Shown piece by piece: positions 1-9,142 of a stretch of DNA of 64,000 nt. How positions within the stretch are numbered: the stretch's first letter is position 1; every line of letters begins with the position of its first letter. The translations under genes and the position numbers were made by a program. Source of the stretch: JAGOFO01 sp964522105 (GTDB lineage Bacteria > Myxococcota_A > UBA9042 > DTJE01). The DNA lies in contig CAZFVA010000004.1 of the NCBI GenBank assembly GCA_964522105.1, positions 1 to 64,000 of the forward strand, in the 5' to 3' direction. The notes beneath the pieces are model-generated. The model was not told the origin of the DNA, ran no database searches, and saw only the letters and a list, made by a program, of their open reading frames with translations.

Positions 1-1227
1 ACGTCGTTTTTCGGCGTGGCGCTGGTCGGACACCGCAACAAAACGGTCGTGTCGCAGGCGCGGCAGGCCCTTGGCCACCTGATTCACGCGATGGGCGACG
101 TCCATCCAGACCAGTCGCGGGTTGAATTTCTGAAGATGCTGTGCGGACTTATGCCTGCGCCGGACTATCGCGGGATACTGTCGTTAAACGGAACCGACGC
201 AGTTGAATGTGCCCTGAAATTTGCAGCGGCAGCGACAGGCAGGGGCGGCGTTATCTCATTTGAAGGTGCTTACCACGGGCTGTCTTCAGGTGCGCTCGAA
301 GTCACTTCAAGGCAGGATTTCCGCGAGCCGTTCAAGGCCGGGATGTCGGGACGCGCAGTGTTTGCGCCGTGGCCGACAGGGATGGCGGAGGGGCCGGATG
401 CCGAAAAGGTACTTGAAATCGTTAAAAAGCTGGCCGTCACGGATATCCCGGGATACGGGCGGCCTGGTGCGTTGATAATCGAGCCTGTGCAGGGCCGGGG
501 CGGAATCAGGGTTGCCCCGGCAGGCTTTCTGCCGGCACTGGCGGCCATCTGTAAGCAGCACGGCATTGTATTCATAACTGACGAAATTTACAGCGGAACT
601 TACCGGACCGGGACGTTCCTTGCGGGCGACCTCGAAGGGCTGGTGCCGGACATTGTGTGCCTTGGCAAGGCTCTGGGCGGCGGGTTCCCGCTTTCAGTCG
701 CGATGATGAGGCCCCACATCGCCGAAGCGGTAAAAAACGCTGGCGGCGAAGCAGTCCACACCTCGACGTTCATGGGCTGGCCGATGTCATGCGCGGCCGG
801 GATCGGCGTGCTTAAGTTCCTTGGCAACATTAACCCCGCAAAGGAAACTGCCCGCATCGAAAAGCAGGTCGGGACCGCAGTTGACTGTTGGACGCAACGC
901 TTTGATTTTATTAAAGGCATTCGTGGCCGGGGCGCGATGCTCGGTATCATGACCGCGCCTTTCGGGAATCTGGACTGCGGCGGCGTTTCGATGGCCATCG
1001 TGCGGGAAGCCCTTTCACGTGGCCTGATCCTGCTGCCGGAAGGCGCGGATGCCGAAGTCGTTGCACTGACACCACCATTGATAATCAGCGACAACGACTT
1101 AAAAACCGCGCTGAAGATCCTTGAGCAGACCCTGGAAACGGTCGCGGGCATCAGGCCGCCGTTTGCGCAGGACCCCGAAACCAGACGTGACGAAAAAACA
1201 ATCAAGTACAGGAAGAAGCCGAAATGA
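1..1227 (+). CDS. class III (PLP-dependent) aminotransferase, 5' end outside the window
   Basis: The frame is open from base 1 (TSFFGVALVGHRN), so the gene begins upstream and the in-frame GTG at 16 is not its true start. The fold-type I class III signature is clear: TDEIYSGTYRTG carries the Asp that contacts the pyridine nitrogen, and CLGKALGGGFPLS carries the PLP-binding lysine, codon 667-669. The family moves amino groups between amino donors and aldehydes or ketones. The stop overlaps the ATG of the LuxE-like gene (ATGA), and a LuxC-like reductase follows. This suggests the aminotransferase acts on an aldehyde made by the next two proteins. Substrate is not readable from sequence; glutamate-1-semialdehyde or omega-amino acid aminotransferase relatives are alternatives. 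Confidence 0.9.
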   Translation, partial: TSFFGVALVGHRNKTVVSQARQALGHLIHAMGDVHPDQSRVEFLKMLCGLMPAPDYRGILSLNGTDAVECALKFAAAATGRGGVISFEGAYHGLSSGALEVTSRQDFREPFKAGMSGRAVFAPWPTGMAEGPDAEKVLEIVKKLAVTDIPGYGRPGALIIEPVQGRGGIRVAPAGFLPALAAICKQHGIVFITDEIYSGTYRTGTFLAGDLEGLVPDIVCLGKALGGGFPLSVAMMRPHIAEAVKNAGGEAVHTSTFMGWPMSCAAGIGVLKFLGNINPAKETARIEKQVGTAVDCWTQRFDFIKGIRGRGAMLGIMTAPFGNLDCGGVSMAIVREALSRGLILLPEGADAEVVALTPPLIISDNDLKTALKILEQTLETVAGIRPPFAQDPETRRDEKTIKYRKKPK

Positions 1228-2291
1228 TTGACGAAAGTCTTTCAGCCGCTGTCGCCGAAGTAATCCGCACCGGGAAGATCGCCGGACTGGATTTCGACGA
1301 TGCCGAATTTGAACATCTGGCGGTCGCAATTGCTGCCGAACAGGGCTTTGTCGTTGAGGGTCGTCCGCTTACAGGCGAACGGCGCGGGCTTGACCGCATC
1401 GATCCGCTGCCGGAAACAGCATTCAAAATAATGACGGTCGCACAGTTTCCGCCGTCAGAGGCCGAAGCCGAATTTCTGACATCGGGCACGACCGGTTCGG
1501 ACCTGCATGGCAGGCTTCTTGTCTATGACATGAGCCTTTACCGGCTGTCAGCCCTCGAGGGTTTCAGGCGGTTCTGCATGTACGACCCGGCCCCCCGCAG
1601 ATTCATGAGCCTTATTCCGTCAGGCCATGACCGCCAGACGTCGTCGCTGTCATGGATGGCAACCTTTGTAATGGAAGAATGGGACGACGGCCACGGCGCC
1701 TATGTAGCGGCCGACGGGCTGCTGGACGCTGCCGCCATCGACCGGATTCTGGGCGAAAGCTGCGCTGATGGCCAGCCACTGTTCATAATGGGTACGTCCC
1801 TTGACTTTCTAACCCTGTTTAATTACCTGAAAAATCATGGTGTTGCGATTACGCTACCACCGGGAAGCCGGGCGATGCACACAGGCGGGGCCAAGGCTTC
1901 CGGCCGCGAAATCACCCGCGACGACCTGATCGAGGATTTCGGCGCTCTGCTTGGCATTAAACCTTTTGATGTTATTGAAGAATTCGGCATGACCGAGCTG
2001 TTTTCGCAGGCTTACGACTCACCGCGGGTCACGACAGGGCCGCGCAGACTGGTGCCGGTCCCGTGGATGCGCACGCGCGTCCTTGACCCGCGAACACTTA
2101 CCGATGTCGCGGAAGGCGAGCGCGGAATTCTGGTCCATTATGACCTTGCCAACTGCCACACATGCGTCGCGATGATGGCCGCCGACACCGCCCGCCGTGT
2201 CGCCGACGGGTTCGCAGGTATCAGCCGGACACCCGGGTCGGCCGTACGCGGCTGTTCCAACGAGGCGGCGGTTGGTACAAAACCGGTTTGA
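1224..2291 (+). CDS. LuxE-like acyl-protein synthetase (ANL superfamily)
   Basis: A 355-residue protein that resembles LuxE, the acyl-AMP-forming subunit of the fatty acid reductase complex. Visible motifs are the adenylate P-loop FLTSGTTG (residues 84-91), MHTGGAK (218-224), EFGMTEL (253-259), and a C-terminal GFAGISRTPGSAVRGCS segment like the LuxE tail. LuxE activates a fatty acid as acyl-AMP and passes it through a cysteine to LuxC. The ATG overlaps the stop of the aminotransferase by four bases, implying translational coupling. The frame overlaps an upstream extension of the next ORF, but that gene has a better start 24 bases downstream. No luxAB is present, so bioluminescence is not implied. 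A PaaK-like aryl-CoA ligase is a less likely alternative. Confidence 0.82.
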   Translation: MIDESLSAAVAEVIRTGKIAGLDFDDAEFEHLAVAIAAEQGFVVEGRPLTGERRGLDRIDPLPETAFKIMTVAQFPPSEAEAEFLTSGTTGSDLHGRLLVYDMSLYRLSALEGFRRFCMYDPAPRRFMSLIPSGHDRQTSSLSWMATFVMEEWDDGHGAYVAADGLLDAAAIDRILGESCADGQPLFIMGTSLDFLTLFNYLKNHGVAITLPPGSRAMHTGGAKASGREITRDDLIEDFGALLGIKPFDVIEEFGMTELFSQAYDSPRVTTGPRRLVPVPWMRTRVLDPRTLTDVAEGERGILVHYDLANCHTCVAMMAADTARRVADGFAGISRTPGSAVRGCSNEAAVGTKPV

Positions 2292-2314
2292 TAATTATCC
2301 GGGGAGGCCGTGTG

Positions 2315-3520
2315 ATGACAGGACGGAAAATCACACAAGTGTTGGCGGAATTGAGGGACGGGTGGCTTGCGTCTGTCGGGGATGTCGGCCTTATCCCGGG
2401 ACCTTTTCTGACAACAGGCGAAATCCGCGAACTTGAAACATCAACCGGTTGGTCCGGCCTGCACCTTGCCGAAGCCGTCCGACGCGCCTTTTCCCCGTTT
2501 AATGATGCCGCTCTGGCTGAGCTTACATGTGATCTACCTGAATTTATAGCTGATAACAATTCGAATTTACTGGGAATTCTTGCCGGGCGCGTCCCGGCAC
2601 TTGCGGCCAAGGTGCTGTTTCACGGACTGTGCGCCGGGGTCGGCGTCATCCTGAAACCGTCTTCTGCCGAGCCTGTTTTTGCCGGATTACTTGTTAAATC
2701 AATAAACGTTGTGGCACCCGAAGTGCCTGTTTCGCTTGCGCCTGCGGACCGTCGACTCCTTGATGAACTGGTTAAAACAGCTCCGCTCTGCCTTGTTTAC
2801 GGATCAGACGAAACGGTTACATCAGTACTTACTGCCCGACCGGCGCTGCCGACCTTGACCGGCCCGCACATGGAGTCGGTCGCAGTCATTTTTGCCAGCG
2901 CACTTACCGACGATGCGGCCGCCCGGACAATCGCAGACCGGATCGCCCTCGACACAGCCATCTACGACCAGTCAGGCTGCCTATCTCCGGTCACCGTACT
3001 GGTCCAGTCAGGGAGCGCGATTACAACGCGCCAGTTTGCCGGATATCTGCTTGAGTCTTTGATTAAAAGCCCATTAAAAACTGGAAATTACCGACCTGAA
3101 TTACTGGCCCCGGTCCGCCTTTTCCTGCAGGAATCTTCGCTGCTGTACGGCCGCGACGCCGTCCTGACCGGACCTGATGGCATACCCCCGGCAGTCGTGA
3201 TATCCGACGTTTTGCGCCCGAGCCCCGGCATGCGAACCATGCAAATCATTGAATTTCAAAACAACAACGGCCCGACCTCACGCCCGCCGGACCTCGCCGC
3301 CCTGCTCCCTGGCCTTCAAAACCGCATCCAGGGCATGTCAGTCGCAACCGGATCGCCTGGTGACGCCCTGGCCGACTGTGCCGAAACCGCTGCCCTTCTG
3401 TCCGCAAATCCGGCCTTCCGCCCGAACTACCTGTGCGCCCCCGGCTTCCTGCAGGACCCACCGGCCCTCTGGCCCGAAAACGGCATAGTCCTGACTCGCA
3501 AACTTCATAGACTTATTTAG
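2315..3520 (+). CDS. LuxC-like acyl-CoA/acyl-protein reductase
   Basis: A 401-residue protein of the LuxC family (aldehyde dehydrogenase superfamily), which reduces an activated acyl group to the aldehyde with NADPH. The nucleotide-binding half has HGLCAGVGVILKPSS (about residues 103-117). The catalytic cysteine is probably Cys222 in YDQSGCLSP, the position expected for LuxC. The ATG at 2315 follows GGGGAGG at 2301-2307, a good ribosome binding site, so the longer frame starting at 2162 inside the LuxE-like gene is rejected. With the two upstream genes it forms a coupled set that could turn a fatty acid into an aldehyde and then an amine; the last step is inference. The gene ends 13 bases before a convergent lipoprotein gene, with no clear terminator. 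Confidence 0.82.
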   Translation: MTGRKITQVLAELRDGWLASVGDVGLIPGPFLTTGEIRELETSTGWSGLHLAEAVRRAFSPFNDAALAELTCDLPEFIADNNSNLLGILAGRVPALAAKVLFHGLCAGVGVILKPSSAEPVFAGLLVKSINVVAPEVPVSLAPADRRLLDELVKTAPLCLVYGSDETVTSVLTARPALPTLTGPHMESVAVIFASALTDDAAARTIADRIALDTAIYDQSGCLSPVTVLVQSGSAITTRQFAGYLLESLIKSPLKTGNYRPELLAPVRLFLQESSLLYGRDAVLTGPDGIPPAVVISDVLRPSPGMRTMQIIEFQNNNGPTSRPPDLAALLPGLQNRIQGMSVATGSPGDALADCAETAALLSANPAFRPNYLCAPGFLQDPPALWPENGIVLTRKLHRLI

Positions 3521-3533
3521 TGAATACTTCTGA

Positions 3534-4475
3534 TTACATCGACTTGGCGCAGCGGAAACCGATGCTGACATCGGATTTATCGGGCTCGAGCGAGGCGCGA
3601 TTGGACGTCCGCAACTCTGCGGGAACATCGGTGAAGCTACCGCCCCGCATCACGCGTTTAGTACCGGTGTCCGGTCCCTGAGGATCATCGGTCGGACTGT
3701 TTACGTAGTAAGTATCGCCATACCAGTCTGCCGTCCATTCCCAGACGTTTCCGGCCATATCACACGAGCTGAATGGGCTTTTACCCGCCGGTCTGCTGCA
3801 TACTGGCAAAGCACCGCCTGTGCCACAGCCATCGTCACCGTTACCGAACATCACAGCTTCCACGCATGTCGCTTCTTTGTTTCCCCATGGATACCTGCGC
3901 TCGCTGGTACCCCGTGCAGCCTTCTCCCACTCAGCTTCGGTCGGAAGGCGCCTTCCTGCCCATTCGCAAAAAGTCTTCGCCTGCTGCCAGACGACACAAA
4001 CGACAGGCTTGTTGGCATCCAGGACGGGGTTCCAGAGCCACTCCGGGTCGCCTTCACACACCGGTGCTGTACATCCCCCGGCATCCACACAAACCTTGTA
4101 CATTCGATGGGTTACTTCAGTCTTATCCATGTAATATTCTGGCAACGTCACCGGGTGATATGGCTTTTCGTCCTCGTACTGCTCACAAACTCCATCAAAC
4201 TCCGGACAACATCCCATCTTGAAAATGGACTTCACGGGGACCAGAACCATTGCGGAATCCAGCAACCCGGTCACATCCAGGTCCACCGCGTCTGCGCCGG
4301 CAGTATCCCCGGCATCCCCACCTGAAACATCAACAAAAGCATCCACAAGACTGTCAGCAGGAACATCCGCAGGCGCGTTCGAATCCCCGCAAGACGCCAC
4401 ACCAGCACCCAGCAGGATCAACATCCCGCACGCGACGAGTGACACCGGCAATCCACGCATGTTCTTGTTTTTCAT
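3534..4475 (-). CDS. formylglycine-generating-enzyme-like (SUMF1) lipoprotein
   Basis: A 313-residue lipoprotein. The N-terminus has a hydrophobic signal ending in the lipobox VASC, then an Asp/Ala-rich linker (about residues 30-75) typical of myxobacterial-type surface lipoproteins. The rest is an FGE-sulfatase domain: EVTHRMYKVCVD, RRLPTEAEWEKAARG, PWGN, GNVWEWTADWYGD, RVMRGGSF and a terminal IGFRCAK. True formylglycine enzymes activate sulfatases. Many domain copies on secreted lipoproteins are of unknown or binding function, and no sulfatase gene lies nearby, so catalysis is not claimed. GGGGAAAG sits just before the ATG. It may share a transcript with the glycosyltransferase gene, whose stop is 21 bases upstream. 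Confidence 0.85.
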   Translation of the reverse strand: MKNKNMRGLPVSLVACGMLILLGAGVASCGDSNAPADVPADSLVDAFVDVSGGDAGDTAGADAVDLDVTGLLDSAMVLVPVKSIFKMGCCPEFDGVCEQYEDEKPYHPVTLPEYYMDKTEVTHRMYKVCVDAGGCTAPVCEGDPEWLWNPVLDANKPVVCVVWQQAKTFCEWAGRRLPTEAEWEKAARGTSERRYPWGNKEATCVEAVMFGNGDDGCGTGGALPVCSRPAGKSPFSSCDMAGNVWEWTADWYGDTYYVNSPTDDPQGPDTGTKRVMRGGSFTDVPAELRTSNRASLEPDKSDVSIGFRCAKSM

Positions 4476-4496
4476 GGCTTTCCCCTGTGGGCGACC

Positions 4497-6914
4497 TTAC
4501 ATTCCCAGTCCGGACGTTTCTTCTTTGTCGCGCGGAATGACGTCAGCTTTTGCCTTCAGTTCTTCGGCGGCAGCTTCTGCTTCGTCTGTGATTGGCGTGG
4601 CCATAACCATGTTGAAATAATCGCTTTCTTCGTGGACCTTTTCGACCTTCCAACCCTTGATGTCTTCAAATCCGGCGACGCCCTTGTCACGCAGCGCCTT
4701 CGTTTCCTTGTCAAGCGACGACTTCAGACTGGACGCCCGGTTAAGCTGCGTCAGCGCAAAGAAACGCTTGCCGCGATTCAAGTCTTCAAGATACGGCTTC
4801 AGTTGATTGGCCTTCATCAACGGCTTGATTTCACTGTGCGAAAAGTACGTTTCGCCACGCCAGGTAATCAACCATGCAACGACGTCTTCCTTGCAGACAC
4901 GCTTGTTAAAATAGCCTAGCCCATCCGGGATGAATCCAAGACCGGCCTTTTTCAGCATCGGCGTGTAAGTGTCATTAACTTCCGGGGAATTCGGCAACAA
5001 CTCGCATCGCTTGAAGTAGTCCTCGAACAGATATCTCTGCGACCACGACGGCGACATCATCGGCATATAGAAGTTCAGGCACCACCAGGCCAGCACCACG
5101 GAAATGACCCACAAGCCCGCGACGCCGCCTTTGCGCAGCCTGCCACCGAACAGCATCAACAGGAAAAACACCGCCGCCGCGACCATGTAGCCCGTAATAA
5201 ACGTTTCATACTGCAGGGCCGGTGCCTGCAATATCTTGTGCATCGTCGGACTGGTGAATTCATAGAACGTCGAATCCTTCCACGTTATCTTGCTGCCATC
5301 ACCGACCGGGGCGTCGGCATCAACCGGCAGGTGGGTCGGCATCGGCCTGTCGTACTTGTACGTGAACATCTGGCGGAAAACCTGCGGTTCCGTACGGATA
5401 AACAACCCGATGGACAGCATGATTCCAAGCGCCGCGACGGCAATTAACCGACTGATCCAGGTGCGATCTTCCATGAAATCGCGAATCAGGACGGCAACAA
5501 TGAAAATTGTCGGGAACACTGCCGGGAATATGTAATGGTGATACTTGGTCGCTGAAACTGTAAACAGAACATAGGCAAAGAACGCCCACACGTACAGCAG
5601 CAGCTTCATTCTGGCCTGCGGATCGGCGTCACGCAGACGAAGCTTTGTAATACCCAGAATAACAAGCGGAATAAAGGCTATCCATGGGAACGTGCCGACC
5701 GACAACCACTTCATGAAGTGCTCGAACGTGCCGGTATCGATCTGATGCACGCCGGCGCCAAGGCGGTTGAAGTGATCGTGAACCAGGAACCGGTTATAGA
5801 ACGCCATCCCGTGTCTGCAGAACATGCCGACATACCAGGGCAGCATGACCAGCGCAAAGAACAGCACCCCGCGACCGAGGTCCATCTTGCGCAGCGTGCG
5901 CCATTCCCCGGTAAGCAGGAAGTACAGAAACAGAATCGCACCGGGAAGGCAGAAGCCAAGCAGCCCCTTGCCGAGCGTGGCATACCCGAAGAACATGTAC
6001 GCGGTCCACAACAGGAAGCGGCGCACCCAGCGGTCCTTGCTTTCGGGGGTCAGAAGCTGACCGGCTTTATATTCGCGATACATCGGGACAGCTACCATGG
6101 CCAGGACCACAATTGCTGCAATGAAATACATGATTGAATGAACCCAGCCGGACTTCTGAAACAGCACCATCAAACGCTGGATGCCACTGAATCTGGACAT
6201 GTTGCCTTCAGGAAAAAGGTCAAGCCAGATAACAATAAACTGCGGCACGGCCGTAAAAAGGAACAGCGCCAGAACCGCGCCCAGCCGCACAAAGAAGCCC
6301 TTGTTCGAAGGCTCGAAGCGGCGCCCGAAGAACGCGCTGCTTAAAAACAGAAGCCCGATCGTCATCGTCCCGGCATATGGCAGATCGGTAATGGCCTGAC
6401 GTGACAGGAAAAAGAACATCGGAGCGGTCATCAGCATGCCGGCGGCAATCAGGCCGGTCCTGCGATTGAAGATTATTGAAAAATGAATGTAGCCGAACAG
6501 AACGCAAAGACTTCCAAGAAGCGCCCACGGGAGCCTGATGGCCCAGTCGCCGAAACCGACCAGGTGCATGCCGATGATGTCGCCGTACATAATCAGGATC
6601 GGCTTGGAAAAGAACCATTCACCTGTGGGGGATTCGGTCCCGATCTTGTCCTTGTAGCCCCACCACGGCGACAGCATGTCGTGATTTTCAAACATGTACC
6701 GGGCAGTTTCGCCATAATGCGTTTCCCAGCAGTCCCACAGCCCGAAAGATCCGGCACCGATAAAAAACAGCATGGCGGCCAGCATGAACACGCCAACACG
6801 TATCAGCCATTCATAGCTGCCATTTTCCCCGGGCCTTATGTCGTTGAAATCAGAACAAAGCAACGGAGGTTTAAGGTTGCTTCGACCATCATCATTCATT
6901 GTCATTATAAGCAT
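4497..6914 (-). CDS. ArnT/PMT-type membrane glycosyltransferase (GT-C fold)
   Basis: An 805-residue polytopic membrane protein with about a dozen hydrophobic segments in its first 600 residues. The first loop after TM1 holds the GT-C signature: WETHYGETARYMFENHD followed by WFFSKPIL, matching the acidic-ETARY and KPPL motifs of ArnT/PMT enzymes. Such enzymes move a sugar from a polyprenyl-phosphate carrier to lipid A, protein or another acceptor on the outer face of the inner membrane. The acceptor cannot be told here. The hydrophilic C-terminal part (about residues 610-805) looks periplasmic. Three in-frame ATGs (6914, 6905, 6899) lie close together; GAGG upstream fits the second or third best. 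A good sigma-70-like promoter lies just upstream. Confidence 0.85.
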   Translation of the reverse strand: MLIMTMNDDGRSNLKPPLLCSDFNDIRPGENGSYEWLIRVGVFMLAAMLFFIGAGSFGLWDCWETHYGETARYMFENHDMLSPWWGYKDKIGTESPTGEWFFSKPILIMYGDIIGMHLVGFGDWAIRLPWALLGSLCVLFGYIHFSIIFNRRTGLIAAGMLMTAPMFFFLSRQAITDLPYAGTMTIGLLFLSSAFFGRRFEPSNKGFFVRLGAVLALFLFTAVPQFIVIWLDLFPEGNMSRFSGIQRLMVLFQKSGWVHSIMYFIAAIVVLAMVAVPMYREYKAGQLLTPESKDRWVRRFLLWTAYMFFGYATLGKGLLGFCLPGAILFLYFLLTGEWRTLRKMDLGRGVLFFALVMLPWYVGMFCRHGMAFYNRFLVHDHFNRLGAGVHQIDTGTFEHFMKWLSVGTFPWIAFIPLVILGITKLRLRDADPQARMKLLLYVWAFFAYVLFTVSATKYHHYIFPAVFPTIFIVAVLIRDFMEDRTWISRLIAVAALGIMLSIGLFIRTEPQVFRQMFTYKYDRPMPTHLPVDADAPVGDGSKITWKDSTFYEFTSPTMHKILQAPALQYETFITGYMVAAAVFFLLMLFGGRLRKGGVAGLWVISVVLAWWCLNFYMPMMSPSWSQRYLFEDYFKRCELLPNSPEVNDTYTPMLKKAGLGFIPDGLGYFNKRVCKEDVVAWLITWRGETYFSHSEIKPLMKANQLKPYLEDLNRGKRFFALTQLNRASSLKSSLDKETKALRDKGVAGFEDIKGWKVEKVHEESDYFNMVMATPITDEAEAAAEELKAKADVIPRDKEETSGLGM

Positions 6915-6939
6915 GTCCTCAAAGGCTCAAACCGCGGGA

Positions 6940-6967
6940 ATTTTAGCTGTTTGACAGGTATTTGCAA
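6940..6967 (-). promoter_or_regulatory. predicted sigma-70 promoter for the ArnT-like gene
   Basis: On the minus strand TTGCAA, a 16-base spacer and TAAAAT are found, four and five matches to the -35 and -10 consensus. The -10 lies about 25 bases before the first candidate start codon. Prediction by eye only. Confidence 0.45.
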
Positions 6968-7026
6968 GGAAGCGCTTTGCATCAGGGCGGTCATCATCAG
7001 AAACTGCGACTGAAGCAACCCCGGGG

Positions 7027-7119
7027 CCTGCTGCAAAACTACGTCTTGACGTAATTCCAATCGCGACACAATCTTCATGCCGGGAATATTCAACAACGGC
7101 TCTTTGTTGTTGCAGCAGG
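7027..7119 (+). repeat. nested inverted repeats in the leader of the moxR-bat operon
   Basis: CCTGCTGCAA at 7027-7036 pairs perfectly with TTGCAGCAGG at 7110-7119. Inside this pair, CAACAAC (7091-7097) pairs with GTTGTTG (7106-7112) around an 8-base loop, but the two share bases 7110-7112, so they are mutually exclusive structures. They lie 60-150 bases before the moxR start. A possible TTGACG -35 at about 7046 has only a poor -10. Whether this is a regulatory leader is unknown. Confidence 0.35.
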
Positions 7120-7178
7120 GATGCGGCACTGTCCGCAGGTACTCAAGTTATTTCAGGTATCCGCCTTGGAGGCCCGTT

Positions 7179-8168
7179 ATGGAACAGGACGTACGTGTAC
7201 TGACTGAAATGGTTCGGAAGGAAAGCGCTTTTGTTGATCGTCTGACCACGGAAGTAAGCCGTGTCATCGTCGGGCAGAAGGAGCTGGTTGACCGAATTCT
7301 GATTGCCCTGCTGTGCCGTGGTCATGTCCTTATTGAAGGCGTACCCGGTCTTGCAAAAACACTGACGGTCAGGACCGTTGCGGACGCTCTGGACGCCAGC
7401 TTTGCCCGGGTCCAGTTTACGCCCGACCTTCTGCCGGCAGATCTGACCGGTACACAGATTTATAACCAGCAGACCGGCGCCTTTTCAGTAAAGAAAGGCC
7501 CGATTTTTGCCGGGATTGTGCTGGCTGACGAAATCAACCGCGCACCGGCCAAGGTCCAGAGCGCCCTTCTGGAAGCGATGCAGGAACGCCAGGTAACTAT
7601 TGGTGAAAAATCATATCCGCTTCCGGAACCTTTCCTGGTTCTGGCGACCCAGAACCCGATTGAACAGGAAGGCACATACCCGCTGCCTGAAGCACAAATC
7701 GACAGATTCATGCTGATGGTCAGGGTTTCGTACCCGTCCCGCGAGGAAGAACTTCAAATCATGGACCGCATGGCCCTTTCGTCGCCTGTAAAGGCTGAAA
7801 AAGTTGTGACGCTGGCAGAGCTGCAGCGCGCAAGATCAATGATGTCCGAGATTTACATGGACCAGAAGGTCAAGCAGTACATCGTCGATCTGGTGTTTGC
7901 CACCCGTGAACCAGAAGCGTCGGGCGTCGCTGACGTGGCCGATTACATCAGGTACGGCGCTTCCCCGCGTGCCACGATCGCCCTTTCGGAAGCTGCCCGC
8001 GCCCACGCCTTCCTGCGGCATCGCGGATACGTCATCCCTGAAGACATCAAGGCCATCGGCATGGACGTGCTTCGCCACAGGGTAATTCTGTCATACGAAG
8101 CTGAAGCGGAAAACCTGACTGCCGAAGACATCCTGACCAAAATCTTTGATTCTGTGCAGGTTCCATAA
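7179..8168 (+). CDS. moxR: MoxR family AAA+ ATPase
   Basis: A 329-residue MoxR-type AAA+ ATPase. Walker A is GVPGLAKT, Walker B lies in LADEINRAPAKVQSALLEAM, followed by the MoxR hallmarks ATQNPIEQEGTYPLPEAQ and DRFM. MoxR proteins act as chaperones that mature or regulate partners bearing von Willebrand factor A domains, and here five such or related genes follow directly. The ATG at 7179 is chosen because TTGGAGG ends six bases before it; an in-frame ATG at 7077 would add 34 residues that look unlike the family. It is the first gene of an operon that appears to run through batE at 16389. Confidence 0.95.
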   Translation: MEQDVRVLTEMVRKESAFVDRLTTEVSRVIVGQKELVDRILIALLCRGHVLIEGVPGLAKTLTVRTVADALDASFARVQFTPDLLPADLTGTQIYNQQTGAFSVKKGPIFAGIVLADEINRAPAKVQSALLEAMQERQVTIGEKSYPLPEPFLVLATQNPIEQEGTYPLPEAQIDRFMLMVRVSYPSREEELQIMDRMALSSPVKAEKVVTLAELQRARSMMSEIYMDQKVKQYIVDLVFATREPEASGVADVADYIRYGASPRATIALSEAARAHAFLRHRGYVIPEDIKAIGMDVLRHRVILSYEAEAENLTAEDILTKIFDSVQVP

Positions 8169-8209
8169 GGTCGATCGCAGACACCAGGGCCTTGAAATGG
8201 TGCGATGAC

Positions 8210-9142
8210 ATGAAAACGGAAGAACGCGACAACATAAAATCGCTGCTTGCCAGGGTACGCCGGATTGAAATCACGGCGCAACGGCTGGTAAACGAACAAC
8301 TTTCCGGCCGTTATCATTCTGTGTTCAAAGGGCGCGGGATGAGCTTCGACGAGGTGCGCCCCTATTCGCCAGGCGACGAAGTGCGCCTTATCGACTGGAA
8401 CGTGACGGCCAGAACCGGCGAACCGTTCATCAAGCATTTTGTCGAAGAACGCGAACTTACGGTGATGATCCTGGCCGACGCCTCGCTTTCAATGGATTTC
8501 GGACTTTCCAGTTGTACATACAAAGATCGCAGGGGCACCAGCGAAGTCCAGGATTCCAAACGCGAACTGGCTGCCCAGATAGCCGCCGCCATCGCCCTGT
8601 CTGCCCAGATGAACAATGACCGGGTCGGTCTTATCACTTTCGGCGACACCGTCACCAACTTCATCCCGCCGCGCAAAGGGCGCAGGCATGCGCTGCGCGT
8701 AATCCGTGAAGTTCTGACGATGGAGGCGGCCGGCGAAAAGACGGACCTGGCCGGCGCACTTAACTACCTCGGGCGCGTCCTGAAAAGAAGGACCGCCGTT
8801 TTTGTACTTTCAGACTTCGAAGTCCCCGATTTTGAAAAGGATTTGCGGGTCGCAACAAAAAGACATGACGTACACGCCTTCATGGTCCGTGACCAGGTCG
8901 AAGACAACCTTTTCGAAGGTGGCGTCGTGATGCTGCGGGACCTTGAAACCGGACGCATCGTACCGTTTTCAACCAGCAAGCCTTTTTTGAAAAAGTATCG
9001 GGATGAAGTCAGCAACCGCATTGAACAGACCGAGTTGGTTTTTCGGCGAATGAAACTGCCTTACACCAGATTCTCGACGTCCGAACCTTATGACCGGGTG
9101 CTGGCAGGGCATTTCGCGCGACTGAAAGGTAAAGCACTGTGA
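8210..9142 (+). CDS. DUF58 domain protein of the bat operon
   Basis: About 310 residues. The N-terminal half has the DUF58 core: HSVFKGRGMSFDEVRPYSPG and DEVRLIDWNVTARTG. A von Willebrand A-like fold follows with the metal-site pattern DASLSMD and a later LSDFEVPD. DUF58 proteins nearly always sit between moxR and the bat genes and are thought to work with the MoxR ATPase at the membrane. The start could be ATG 8210 or the in-frame TTG at 8192, which has a poor CAGGG in front; neither has a strong ribosome site. Its stop overlaps the GTG start of the next gene (GTGA). Confidence 0.9.
   Translation: MKTEERDNIKSLLARVRRIEITAQRLVNEQLSGRYHSVFKGRGMSFDEVRPYSPGDEVRLIDWNVTARTGEPFIKHFVEERELTVMILADASLSMDFGLSSCTYKDRRGTSEVQDSKRELAAQIAAAIALSAQMNNDRVGLITFGDTVTNFIPPRKGRRHALRVIREVLTMEAAGEKTDLAGALNYLGRVLKRRTAVFVLSDFEVPDFEKDLRVATKRHDVHAFMVRDQVEDNLFEGGVVMLRDLETGRIVPFSTSKPFLKKYRDEVSNRIEQTELVFRRMKLPYTRFSTSEPYDRVLAGHFARLKGKAL

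Noticed and set aside
1224..3520. Bioluminescence (lux) operon
   Set aside because: luxA, luxB and luxD are absent; only the fatty acid reductase-type relatives are present, next to an aminotransferase.
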